From Haloquadratum walsbyi J07HQW2 (GTDB lineage: Archaea; Halobacteriota; Halobacteria; Halobacteriales; Haloferacaceae): 64,000 nucleotides of DNA. Both the position numbers and the translations under genes were made by a program. The notes beneath the pieces are model-generated. The model was not told where the DNA came from and ran no database searches. It worked only from the letters and a program-made list of their open reading frames with translations. This document shows positions 30,723 through 40,940 of the stretch, piece after piece. Where the stretch lies: positions 853,860-917,859 of the forward strand of contig NZ_KE356561.1 in the NCBI RefSeq assembly GCF_000415985.1, written 5' to 3'. The first letter of the stretch is position 1. Each line of letters opens with the position of its first letter.

Positions 30723-31498
30723 TGATATCTTACGACTGTGATCTGAGTGTTTCGATTGAGGGTATCTATTGGAGTGATATCGAATACGGATTCAACGACA
30801 GCTGTGGTCGGCGTTGCCATGCTCAATGAATTATTTCGAGCACATGTTCTGCGAGTGTATTGGCACAATAACCCGAAGCAATATATAATTAAGTGCGAAA
30901 GAGTTTTTAGAAAGTTCATATTCTCGCCATTGATTTCATAACTTAGCTAACTATTTTAGATGAATCAGTATAATTCGTCATTGAAAGTTATACGTGATAT
31001 GGACATATATCCTTTTTGTCATACATTCATCATTTTAGTTTATCAGACCGATGAATTCAAAAGTAGATATTACGACGGTATCAAACACGAAATTTTGCTA
31101 ATTAACAGATAAACAGGGCCTGGCAATTATAATTTTGTTGATCCACGTGATTACTAAATTAGATGATTATTTACACTAAATTATCATATTTATCCCGCAC
31201 ACCATATTTTCTCGGACAGTAATCTCAACTCAATAACACTACTTGTATCAACAGCGACTGAGGCATCGCTTCTATGAATAAATATAGTAATCAGACATTT
31301 GATATTTGATATTTGATTCATACAGAATAAATCGTCAACTACCGAAATAATTCTCAATATTGTCATATGATCGCGTCGTAATGAATAAACCAAGGGTGAG
31401 ATCTGATTGAAGCTGCTGATGTAATCGATTCAATACATTACTAATAATTTTGAAATTTTGCACAATATTATTGCAACAAGAATATCCAATATGAAATT

Positions 31499-33655
31499 GT
31501 GAACCACATTTGGATAATCTACCTATCCGTCTTCGGGTTTGCCACTGCAGCGTGCCTCACTGGTGCGTATCGATCTCGTCGCGCCGTCGATAATGAGGTT
31601 CGAACTGGTCTTATGTGGTTATTTTCTCTCACTGGACTGTGGGCACTGACAACTGTAGCACGGATTGCAGTTCCAGATATGCGCATTGACATTGCACTTC
31701 GCATTGGGGGATTAGTTGTCGGTCTCGCAAGTATCGGTGCGTGGCTGTATGTTGCCTCAGCATATGCAGGGTATAGTTACCACCGAGATACGGTAAATCG
31801 TGGTTTGCTGCTTGTGGTATATTTGGCTATTGTCATCGCAAAGCTCACTAATCCGATTCACAATCTCTATTTTATTCCGGCGCAGGAGTCACTCCCGTTC
31901 TCACATCTTTCATTCAATCCGGGACCATTGTACTGGTTCGTCACAGGGATTGCATACACAGCTGTGTCGATAGGGCTGTACTGGTTACTCAAATCTGCGT
32001 CGCAGACACAAATTAATGCTACCAGATTTAGAGCAGTGCTCGTTCTAACCGCTGCACCGGCGCTTCTTGATGTGTTTGTTTACGCAAATATTATTCCCTC
32101 AGTAATTATTGAGGTGAGTTATGCACCGCTTGGAATGGCTATCTTCGCGCTCGGGACCGCGACTGTCAGTAACAAAGAATTGTACTCGGTTTCACAGTCA
32201 TGGCGTCGAAAAGCGCTTTCTGACATTGCGGATGCAATTGTTCTCACCGATGCAGAAGGGCGGATTAGATATTTCGGATCCAACGCTACGGAAGTATTTT
32301 CGACACTCACTGGGTCAAAAGGGCAATTATTTGAGACCGCTGCCCCAAAGTTATACCAACTCACACACGGGAGTGGGTCGCTCAAGTGGGATCAAGATGG
32401 TGCAACGAAATATTATGATACTATTGAGCGGGATATTCAATCATCGGGATCTCAATCCGGGACAGTTTTTGCATATATCGACATAACAGAATCTAAAAAA
32501 GCAGAATTAGAACTCGCTGAGGCTGAGATTGAGCGCCAGCGATTTCAGCAAGCTATCGAAGCAGTCGATCATTCTGTGTTTATAACAAACGTCCGCGGTA
32601 CGATTGAGTACGTTAACCCGGCGTTTGAGAGCAATACTGGGCATGAACGCTCAACACTCATCGGTCGCTCACCAGCAATTTTGAACGCTCCAGATGCCCC
32701 CGATGCATATCCAAATAATCTCTGGGAACGAATGCAGGAAACTGACGGAAGAGAGGCAGAGGTTATTCAGCAACGTTCTGACGGAACAACATATTATGTA
32801 CAACAAACGATTACGCCGATTAAATCACAAGACGGAGAAACGACCTCGTACGTGGTTATCCTCACGGATATCACGGAATTGAAAGAGCATCAACAGCATA
32901 TAGAACTGTTGAGTCGGGTCCTTCGACATAACATGCGGAATGATATGAATATCGCTCGTGGATACGCAGAAACGATACTTGATAATCCGGCTATCAGTGA
33001 AAAAGATTACACTGCTAATATTATTACAGCGACTGATGATGTAATAACGCTCGCTGAGCAATCAACAGCAATCACGAATCTAATTATTGATCCGCCCGAG
33101 TGTCAGAAGGTGAACATGAGTGATATTGTCCAACAGACAGCCGAGCGTATTTCGGAAAAATATACACAGGCATCCATTGAGATTGAGTGTCAGAAGACAC
33201 CACCGGCACGAGCAATCCCACAGGTCCGTACTGCCGTGGAGGAACTAATCAGTAATGCTATCATTCACTCTACTGAGGAAGAAATTTCAGCTAATGATGA
33301 AATCAACAGAGATACTAGAGACAGTAACAACGAATTTGATACACCTGAACAAGCATTATCATTGGTATCGTTACCGCAACCATCTCAAGTCACTGAAGTG
33401 AAGGTATCTGTCACAGTTGAGAGACTACCGACAGAGGGTGAAGTGGCTGTACGCATTGAAGATGAAAACCAACCGATTCCGGGTATGGACAGCCAAATAC
33501 TCCAACGTGGGACCGAGATACGATCTGTTTATCATGGAAGTGGACTTGGACTGTGGTTGGTATACTGGGTTGTAATGCGGTCCGATGGAACGGTTGACAT
33601 CGAAACACAAGATCCACGTGGAAATCAAATTGAGATGCGATTTGAGCAGTATTGA
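31499..33655 (+). CDS. Histidine kinase with N-terminal 7TM region and PAS domains
   Basis: N-term 7 TM; PAS; H-box VLRHNMRNDMNIARGYAE; N-box VEELISNAIIHS; GSGLGLWLVYWVV. Confidence 0.85.
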   Translation: MNHIWIIYLSVFGFATAACLTGAYRSRRAVDNEVRTGLMWLFSLTGLWALTTVARIAVPDMRIDIALRIGGLVVGLASIGAWLYVASAYAGYSYHRDTVNRGLLLVVYLAIVIAKLTNPIHNLYFIPAQESLPFSHLSFNPGPLYWFVTGIAYTAVSIGLYWLLKSASQTQINATRFRAVLVLTAAPALLDVFVYANIIPSVIIEVSYAPLGMAIFALGTATVSNKELYSVSQSWRRKALSDIADAIVLTDAEGRIRYFGSNATEVFSTLTGSKGQLFETAAPKLYQLTHGSGSLKWDQDGATKYYDTIERDIQSSGSQSGTVFAYIDITESKKAELELAEAEIERQRFQQAIEAVDHSVFITNVRGTIEYVNPAFESNTGHERSTLIGRSPAILNAPDAPDAYPNNLWERMQETDGREAEVIQQRSDGTTYYVQQTITPIKSQDGETTSYVVILTDITELKEHQQHIELLSRVLRHNMRNDMNIARGYAETILDNPAISEKDYTANIITATDDVITLAEQSTAITNLIIDPPECQKVNMSDIVQQTAERISEKYTQASIEIECQKTPPARAIPQVRTAVEELISNAIIHSTEEEISANDEINRDTRDSNNEFDTPEQALSLVSLPQPSQVTEVKVSVTVERLPTEGEVAVRIEDENQPIPGMDSQILQRGTEIRSVYHGSGLGLWLVYWVVMRSDGTVDIETQDPRGNQIEMRFEQY

Positions 33656-33888
33656 ATTACTCGTTTACTCGTGAGTCAATATGTCTTAGATATTCATATC
33701 AGAAACTGACCACTTAAAATAAATAAAAATATACTTTATGTGACGCATACTTCCGTGCTAATTATTATAATTATTGATGTTACTTAGCCTTACAACCACT
33801 CACGAAATCATAAATAAACAGTATCTGACAGCGATACAAATCGCTTGCTAACAATTATGATTTGAATATCCAGTTCAATGTTACATAC

Positions 33889-34146
33889 ATGGAATGGCAT
33901 CGACGGAAAGATCTTGAGGGTGGAAAAGAACTAGGTGTCTGGCTTTGTCGCGATGAGACAGGGACTGTCACAGAGGAACTATATGTTGAATCACATGAAT
34001 ATCGTGGTGGTGATTTTGACACTTACACGGCGACACCCACCGGCGAGTGGACACATCTCGGCTCATTCAAAACATCTACGGAGGCATTTGCTGCCGCTCG
34101 CAGTCACATTGATTCAACTTCTGGCTCTCTCATCACAGAATCATAA
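33889..34146 (+). CDS. Conserved small haloarchaeal protein
   Basis: MEWHRRKDLEGGKELGVWLCRDETGTVTEELYVESHEYRGGDFDTYTATPTGEWTHLGSFKTSTEAFAAARSHID. Confidence 0.5.
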   Translation: MEWHRRKDLEGGKELGVWLCRDETGTVTEELYVESHEYRGGDFDTYTATPTGEWTHLGSFKTSTEAFAAARSHIDSTSGSLITES

Positions 34147-34243
34147 TGTGGCTAATCTCTGGCAGTTGTGACTAACTGCTACGTCGCAATGATGGATCCA
34201 AAAAATGCATTACTCAGACACACTACTGTTCTTTTAGCAGTTT

Positions 34244-35989
34244 GTAGGCGCTAAGCCCCCGCCCCCGTCCTCAAGGAGCGAGCCGCAGGCGAGCGAGTAC
34301 GGCGGGGCGGGGGCAGGGATACAGCGCCGCCATCATCTATCTTACACTACCTTACTACCAACCCACAAGACCACAAAACCACAAACTCATAACTTTAAGT
34401 TTCAACAATGTATATACTGATTCGATGAATAGACACGAAATCGAAGGTCACGAAGTCATCGACGGAGAAGTGACAGCCACTGGGAATGGAGCTCACGTTC
34501 TCGTTCCCAAACGATGGCGTGGCGCAGACGTGAAAATCGTCCGAACCACAGAATCAGACGAGTAATCTAATCCATGCACTACGCTTACGGGTATCGACTC
34601 CACTGCACCCAACCGAAGCCCAGCGCGAAAAGCTGGACTCTTACAGAGATACCTGTCGGCAACGGCAACTGTACAACCACGCGCTCACCGAATTCGAGCA
34701 GATACCCAACTCAGCATCAGCAGGAACACTCACCAACCGAGTCAGGCAACTCCGCGACCAGCTTCCAGACCTCAAAAACTGGTGGGACGAGCTCAACCGA
34801 CCTGTACTCGACGGTGTCGCAAGCCGCTGTGATGTCGTGATGCGATGCGATGCGGATCGAAGACAACATTAAATCCCTGCCCTGCCCTGTCCTGGCTGAG
34901 CTCACACAGAACGGCTACAACGTCGGGAGTCTCAACTGGCAGTCGCCGAGCGAGTTCAGGAGTTTTACTTATGTGCAGTCTGGCTTCGAGTTCGAGTTCG
35001 AGTTCGACAACAAAAACGGTCAGACCGTCCTTTCACTCTCAGTTTCGAAACTCGCCGACATTCCAATCACATCACCATCCACCGTGAAGTTCCCGACGGC
35101 GTAACCGTCAAAGAGGTCAGTATCAAGAAAGAACGAACAGGTGGATGGTACGCTTCGTTCGCCGTTGAGGGCAAAGGAGAACCAGCCAAGCTTGAAAACC
35201 CTGACCGTTGTGTTGGAATCGATGTTGGGATTCTCAAGTACACCCACGACACGGATGGGCGTGCTGTCGGCTCCCTTGACCTCGACCTCGACCTCCAAAA
35301 CGAACGAGAGCGACTCACGCGAGAACAGCGCTCGCTGTCGCTGTCGCTCTCGCGGAAACAACAAGGCTCGAACAACTGGGAGACACAACGGTTGAGAGTG
35401 GTCTGGCCGAGTGTCACCAGCAACTCAAGCGCAAGCGACAGCGACAGCGACATGACTTCCTGCACAAGCTCTCAAACTACTACGCCACTGAGTACGACTT
35501 GGTGGCTGTCGAGGATTTGAACGTGAAGTCTATGATGGAGTCGTCTTGGAATAGTCAGAACATGATACGGCTTCGGCAGCGTGGGATACGTTCGCCACGC
35601 AGCTTGAATACAAGTGCAAGCGTGAAGGAACGCATTTTGTTGAACTGAAGCCTGCTGGCACGACCAAGGATTGTGCTTCCTGTGGTGTCGAGTCAGATAA
35701 ACCACTGTGGGTTCGGGAGCACTCGTGGCCTGCCTGCGGGTTCGAGATGGATAGGGATGCGAATGCTGCGCTCAATATCTTGTCTCGTGGGTTGAAGAAG
35801 CTAGGACTGGGACAGTCCGAGGCTGGAAGGCCCGTGGAGACTGCACTCGCGCTCGCTCTGTTCACCTCCTCAGACAGTTCTGACGTTGTGGATGTACAGT
35901 GCGTCGTTGAAACAGAAGCGGAAGCGGAAGCCCCCACCCTCACCCTCACCGGAGCCGCGTCAGCGGCTGAGTGGGGTGGGGTAGTTCAC
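34244..35989 (+). mobile_element. IS1341-type (TnpB-only) element, copy 1, decayed
   Basis: Left end gtaggcgctaagcccccgcccccgtcctcaaggagcgagccgcaggcgagcgagtacggcgg; right end gagtggggtggggtagttcac; same architecture as 50791..52334. Confidence 0.8.
34425..34565 (+). CDS. DUF2080-like transposon-encoded protein, 46 aa
   Basis: MNRHEIEGHEVIDGEVTATGNGAHVLVPKRWRGADVKIVRTTESDE; sits immediately upstream of tnpB. Confidence 0.8.
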   Translation: MNRHEIEGHEVIDGEVTATGNGAHVLVPKRWRGADVKIVRTTESDE

Positions 35990-35993
35990 TGGT
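34574..35993 (+). pseudogene. tnpB: tnpB copy 1, multiple frameshifts
   Basis: Fragments in different frames: HYAYGYRLH.., IEDNIKSLPCPVLAELTQNGYNVGSLNWQSPSEFRSFTYVQSGFEFEFEFDNKNGQTVLSLSVSKLADIPI, GWYASFAVEGKGEPAKLENPDRCVGIDVGILKYTHDTDGRAVGSLDLDLDLQNERERL, DRDANAALNILSRGLKKLGLGQSEA. Confidence 0.85.
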
Positions 35994-36064
35994 AATCGTC
36001 AGCATGTATAAATAAAAAAAGTATATCGACACCGGTATTTCCTTGCGGTCAAATTGACACCTGT

Positions 36065-36274
36065 ATGAGTACGAATGAAGATACCCCAGTCGAGCAGACG
36101 AACAACTGGCCTGAACTTGTCGCAATGGTGTATGAAGAAGTGAGTGGCGGTGATGACCCGACCACGCTCCGTCTCCGCAATATGGAGATCCAGGTTCCGA
36201 GTAAGACCGGACCTGATGCAGACCATGCACATTGGACCGTTGACGGAACGATTGATCTCAATCCCCGAGAGTAG
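36065..36274 (+). CDS. Conserved small haloarchaeal protein
   Basis: MSTNEDTPVEQTNNWPELVAMVYEEVSGGDDPTTLRLRNMEIQVPSKTGPDADHAHWTVDGTIDLNPRE. Confidence 0.55.
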   Translation: MSTNEDTPVEQTNNWPELVAMVYEEVSGGDDPTTLRLRNMEIQVPSKTGPDADHAHWTVDGTIDLNPRE

Positions 36275-36455
36275 ATCGAAACCAGAGTCAAAGTCGATAA
36301 TACTGTAGTCTGCACGACTTGTATGTCAATTGATATTTGATATCAAATATCCATAATAAAACCGAAATATCCCTCAGAAAGTACTGTGGGGAATGATGTA
36401 CAAGTCATAGTCCTACATTTTTTTGCGGTTGTGGTGGTGTGGAAGATAGTTATCC

Positions 36456-37406
36456 CTATGAGCGCTCTGTCGAGGTTTGATATAGAATGTCATATCGATG
36501 ACCGACATAACTGAGCACTCCATCAGATATCTGCTGACGTCGCGATGCGAGCCAGTCATCAATTTCAGGAACGGCATCACTTGTCACAGTTTCTTCAACG
36601 AATGTGAGTAGCTGTTGTAAATAATATTGTTCATCACCTGTATATCTATTTTCTTGTGGATATACAACTGCATCAGCAGCATCAACCGCACGTACTGCTC
36701 CAGGACGATTACGAAGTGTATCCAAGAGATGTCGTCCCGCATGGCTATCTCGATCCGGTACGGCATCGATTGCATCGTGATAAGCCGTTTCAACAGCATC
36801 ATCTGCGGGATGGTCCGGCTGAAAAACGGTTGTTCCGTCGAATGTTAGCGGGAAGTACGCAAGTCCGCCGGGACGAAGTGCATCCAAGAACACGCCTAAT
36901 GCTTGCTCAATCGGGACAAGGTCCATAAACTGCTGTGCCATGAGCAGATCAATGTCATCAGCGTCTGAAGCAGCAGCAAGTGCATCATCTGTCTCAAAGA
37001 CAACATCAAGCGATGATTCAGCGTCAGAGGTAGTGTTAGTATCAGTGTCAGTATCGGTACCTGATATATTACTGACAGTGAATTTATATTCAGGAGCCGT
37101 TGTAACCTCAAAGTCCCGAAATCGAAGTTCACGAGAGCGGACAGCGTGGGCATACGCAGTTAGCTGTTCGGATGAGTCAATGCCACGATATGACCCACCA
37201 ATTCCCAAGTCGAGTAGTCGCGGGACCGTTGCTCCCGTTCCAGCACCGATATCGATAATTTGTGGCTCCGGCGGGAGCAATTCAGTGAGAATCTCTCTAA
37301 CTCGTCGTGAGAATGACCGGTCATCAACGGTTCGTTTTGCTTCTAGATATCGAACGAGTGCATGATCAACATCCATTTTCACAGTGCCCGTGTATGACTC
37401 GCCCAT
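36456..37406 (-). CDS. Class I SAM-dependent methyltransferase
   Basis: IIDIGAGTGATVPRLLDLGIGGSYRGIDSSEQL...DLLMAQQFMDLVPIEQALGVFLDALRPGGLAYFPLTF. Confidence 0.8.
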   Translation of the reverse strand: MGESYTGTVKMDVDHALVRYLEAKRTVDDRSFSRRVREILTELLPPEPQIIDIGAGTGATVPRLLDLGIGGSYRGIDSSEQLTAYAHAVRSRELRFRDFEVTTAPEYKFTVSNISGTDTDTDTNTTSDAESSLDVVFETDDALAAASDADDIDLLMAQQFMDLVPIEQALGVFLDALRPGGLAYFPLTFDGTTVFQPDHPADDAVETAYHDAIDAVPDRDSHAGRHLLDTLRNRPGAVRAVDAADAVVYPQENRYTGDEQYYLQQLLTFVEETVTSDAVPEIDDWLASRRQQISDGVLSYVGHRYDILYQTSTERS

Positions 37407-37783
37407 GCTGCATCGTCTTCCCAGATTTTCACACGGAGCTGATCAGGCGTATCTTCACCAGCAGCAATCAGCCTCTCTGCTACACGATCGCCAAATATTC
37501 GAGAGAAATGCTCAACGCTTGGGTTTAGCCCTTCAAATTCTGAGAGATCATTCAATACTGAATCACGATATCGTTCAACAAGATCGTCAAGTATTGATTC
37601 CACTGTAAGAATATTTAATAGATACCCGTACTCACCAAGTGATTCACCGGCAAAATGGAGTTCAACTTCGAAATGGTGACTATGTATCTGTCCCTCTGGA
37701 GGCTCTGGGTCCGGCACTGTAAGAACATGTTGTGCGACAAAATCGCGCCTAACAGCGAGTTCATGTGGGTATATCTCAGTCAT
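37379..37783 (-). CDS. 6-pyruvoyl-tetrahydropterin synthase / QueD-family protein
   Basis: FVAQHVL...EGQIHSHHFEVELHFAGE...GYLLNILTVESILDDLVERYRDSVLND...NPSVEHFSRIFGDRVAERL: PTPS fold motifs with HSHH. Confidence 0.8.
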   Translation of the reverse strand: MTEIYPHELAVRRDFVAQHVLTVPDPEPPEGQIHSHHFEVELHFAGESLGEYGYLLNILTVESILDDLVERYRDSVLNDLSEFEGLNPSVEHFSRIFGDRVAERLIAAGEDTPDQLRVKIWEDDAAWASHTRAL

Positions 37784-38276
37784 TGTTTTAGCGTTATCCT
37801 GTTCTCTTGCTCTCTCATCTTATCAGTATCCGTTTGTGTTAATATTTCTCTATCAGTCATGCTATGATTTCTCTGTGATTATCTCCTTGATTGTGTATCA
37901 AAGCTAGTGTAAGTCCCAAGTCAGGTCTGTTGCGAGACTGAGCTGGCTGCAGTTGTAAATGTGAGTCACACTGGTTGGTATTATGCTCATCACTAACACA
38001 GTACCCAATTTCGTCCGCCCTTCGTTCATTTTCGCGGACATTGAAGCATATTGTCATGTCTTTTTGTGCTGTAATTGTCGCACTCAATTGGTGCTGTCTA
38101 CAGACAACTGTACACGAACATAACCTATGTGTGAAAATATCATCAGAGTGTATTATCGGGTATTGTCGCGACGGCTGGGGTTTCGCTTCAGCACCAATCC
38201 ACTCAATATTCATTATTATTCACCACTCGGATGATTGAATAGCCATGTCGTGTGTCAGGTGGGGCATATCTTTTCA

Positions 38277-39341
38277 TCAGTATGTCAATAATACCTGCAG
38301 CGTTGATTCCGGTACTTCCGTTAATCGACGGTATGCACTTGAGGCATCATCAAATGAAACTCGATCGGTAATGAGTGCGTCAACATCGATTGCGTTGAGT
38401 TGGTCAATTGCGACAGATAGCCGACGGTCGGTATTCCATCGTCCCCGGAGGTCAGGATTAATCGTACTCACCTGACTCGATGTAAGTGTAATGCGGTCAC
38501 GATGGAAGTCACCACCAAGTTCCAGTTCTGTTGGTTTATTACCGTACCATGATCCGACAATAATTCGACCATCATACCCGACAACATCGATTGCAGCGTT
38601 GAGTGCGGCAGGCTGACCAGATACCTCATAAACGAGGTCTGCACCAGGTGGATCATGATCATTAAATATATCATCGCATGCTGATGGATCAAGAGCACGA
38701 TCTGCACCAAATGTGCGTGCTAACTCTCGACGACCGGGGATTGGTTCAATGACAACGAGTTCGCTAATTGGGAAATTAGCAAGTAGCTGTATTGTGCAAA
38801 GACCAATAACACCAGCTCCAAAGACGACAACGCGTTCACCGACGCGGGGGGATCCATCGAGTAAAAAGTTTGTCGCTGTCTCAGCGGTCGGTAATAATGA
38901 TGCGGTCTCATCGTCTAATCCATCTGGGATCGAAATAAGATTATCTGAATCAACACAAAACCGATTTTGATGCGGATGAAATGCAAATACTCGCTCATCG
39001 ACTCGGTCAGTTGCTTCTTTCCCCGCTTTGACAACGTCGCCAACGGCGGCATACCCATATGTGGTCGGGTATGATAAGTCGCCATCAAGTGTCTCAAGTG
39101 TTTCATCAGCAGCCATCTGCTCGGGGACCTCTCCGTGATATAAGAGTAATTCTGTTCCAGGACTGATTGCTGAGACAGTTGTCTCAACGATGACGTCATT
39201 TGGACCAAGCTCTTCGGTTGAAACTGAATCAAGACGAACATCACGAACGTCGCTAAAGACAAGTTTGCGTGCGGTGTCCGTATCTACATCTACATCTGCA
39301 TGCACGTGTGTGCCGGAATCAATATCAGAGCTGTCAGTCAT
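38277..39341 (-). CDS. Zinc-type alcohol/sugar dehydrogenase (MDR superfamily)
   Basis: NDVIVETTVSAISPGTELLLYHGEVP...VGERVVVFGAGVIGLCTIQLLANFPISELVVIEPIPGRRELARTFGADRALDPS. Confidence 0.85.
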   Translation of the reverse strand: MTDSSDIDSGTHVHADVDVDTDTARKLVFSDVRDVRLDSVSTEELGPNDVIVETTVSAISPGTELLLYHGEVPEQMAADETLETLDGDLSYPTTYGYAAVGDVVKAGKEATDRVDERVFAFHPHQNRFCVDSDNLISIPDGLDDETASLLPTAETATNFLLDGSPRVGERVVVFGAGVIGLCTIQLLANFPISELVVIEPIPGRRELARTFGADRALDPSACDDIFNDHDPPGADLVYEVSGQPAALNAAIDVVGYDGRIIVGSWYGNKPTELELGGDFHRDRITLTSSQVSTINPDLRGRWNTDRRLSVAIDQLNAIDVDALITDRVSFDDASSAYRRLTEVPESTLQVLLTY

Positions 39342-39539
39342 GCATTTGTCCGTGTGTTACCGTCATGGTATTTTCACCACCCATATCAAGCGCGTGTATT
39401 TCAATAATAGCTAAAATTATACTTGTATTGGGCTGAATCGTATCAGTATCTGCATGTATGCACATGTTCATACTACTGGTCTTGCCAACGCTGCTGGCGG
39501 CAGTGATGTTACTGAGAGATACTGATCCTTTCATTGTCA

Positions 39540-40400
39540 CTACTCGCCAACCCACTCAGACTCAACTGTATCGCGACCATGACCACTTTTGATGCCATCG
39601 GCTTCATCATCTGCGGCATGCTCTGCGCCGTCGGCTTCATAGGCAGATATACCAGATTCACGACATACCTCAAGCGCATGTTTTGCATCGCTTCCAGCAT
39701 CATGTGCTGTTTCTCCTCGCCCGATGCCAACCTGATATTCAACGCCAGCTTCTACGCTCACATGTTCAAGGATTGTTTCGAACGTGTCATATGATAGCTG
39801 TGGACAGATTGCAATGACATTGTCACCGCCAACGAACTGGGCAACGCTATCATATTCTGCCCGAAGATGTTCTCTAAGCGTCATAACAGAGTCACGGATT
39901 GCCAACTCAGTGTCAACAGCATTGGTGTCATCGGTATATGTTCCCGTGACGTCAATAATATCAAAGTGTCCAACGGTCATCTGTGTCGACGTTGTTGTTC
40001 CTGAGACACCGCCATATCGAAGTGCTTCGCGTCGGCTAGAGTCTTGAGCGCTACCGGCTTCTTGTAACTGTTCGCTTGCTCGACGGACTGCCTCAACAGG
40101 TGTCGTTGCCTCGCCAATACCGACACTGGCAGTCACAGGATATCGATTCCGGATCCGCTCTTGAAACCGAACAAATGCTTCCGGTGGAATATTGTTAACA
40201 ACGCCGAGCATGTTATCAAAACGATTGTAGAATGCATACCCATCGCTCCGACCAACAAAGTCAGCAAAATCAGCATAAATTCGAGCCTGTAATGCTTGGA
40301 GATCTGTCTCTCGGCGTGGAGCCGGCGTAACCGTCCATGGTCCGTAGTCATCAAGTTGCACAAGTGAAAATCGAACCGTCTCATCGAAGGTGTTCGACAC
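39540..40400 (-). CDS. gch3: GTP cyclohydrolase III / IIa (ArfA-type)
   Basis: VRFSLVQLDDYGPWTVTPAPRRETDLQALQARIYADFADFVG...FYNRFDNMLGVVNNI...RIRNRYPVTASVGIGEATTPVEAVRRASEQLQEAGSAQD; matches the archaeal GTP cyclohydrolase III signature. Confidence 0.93.
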   Translation of the reverse strand: MSNTFDETVRFSLVQLDDYGPWTVTPAPRRETDLQALQARIYADFADFVGRSDGYAFYNRFDNMLGVVNNIPPEAFVRFQERIRNRYPVTASVGIGEATTPVEAVRRASEQLQEAGSAQDSSRREALRYGGVSGTTTSTQMTVGHFDIIDVTGTYTDDTNAVDTELAIRDSVMTLREHLRAEYDSVAQFVGGDNVIAICPQLSYDTFETILEHVSVEAGVEYQVGIGRGETAHDAGSDAKHALEVCRESGISAYEADGAEHAADDEADGIKSGHGRDTVESEWVGE

Positions 40401-40940
40401 AACATATTGACGATGTGCCCCTCCAGATTAAATCCTCACATTTAGCTTCGGGTGTAAATATATAGGTCAATTGACCTCATAGAAGATGAATTGAGCATTA
40501 TCCAATATTCAATAGTTGCACTGAGTTGCCCTACCCACCACAGTTAGTTGCTGAAACCGCTTTTTACTACATATCATCTGAATTTTCTACTTTTGAGCCG
40601 GTGACGGTGGCAGTGGCAGTGTTCGTGAGTATGATTACACATACGTGTCCCGTTTGATAGTATATACGCGGTGCCGCCGGCTTTAATTAACATTACTCCA
40701 AGTCGTTTCAATTGATCAAATGCGTTCTCAACGTGCTTGCTGTTTGGTCCTTGATTCATGATATCCTTGCAAGAACATATCGTGATCTCTGTGAGTCTTG
40801 ACTGATCTCATCACTATTGATTACTTCGACCGGCTGTGAATTCGAGAGGAACGCAAGTATAAACGACTATACATATCCTCAGGCTTTTCAAGAGATATAT
40901 CCGGCACCGCCACATTTAGTACATGAGTATATATTATCTT

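Noticed and set aside
30716-30919. 67-aa minus-strand ORF
   Set aside because: No recognisable motif; intergenic AT-rich region and weak composition signal.
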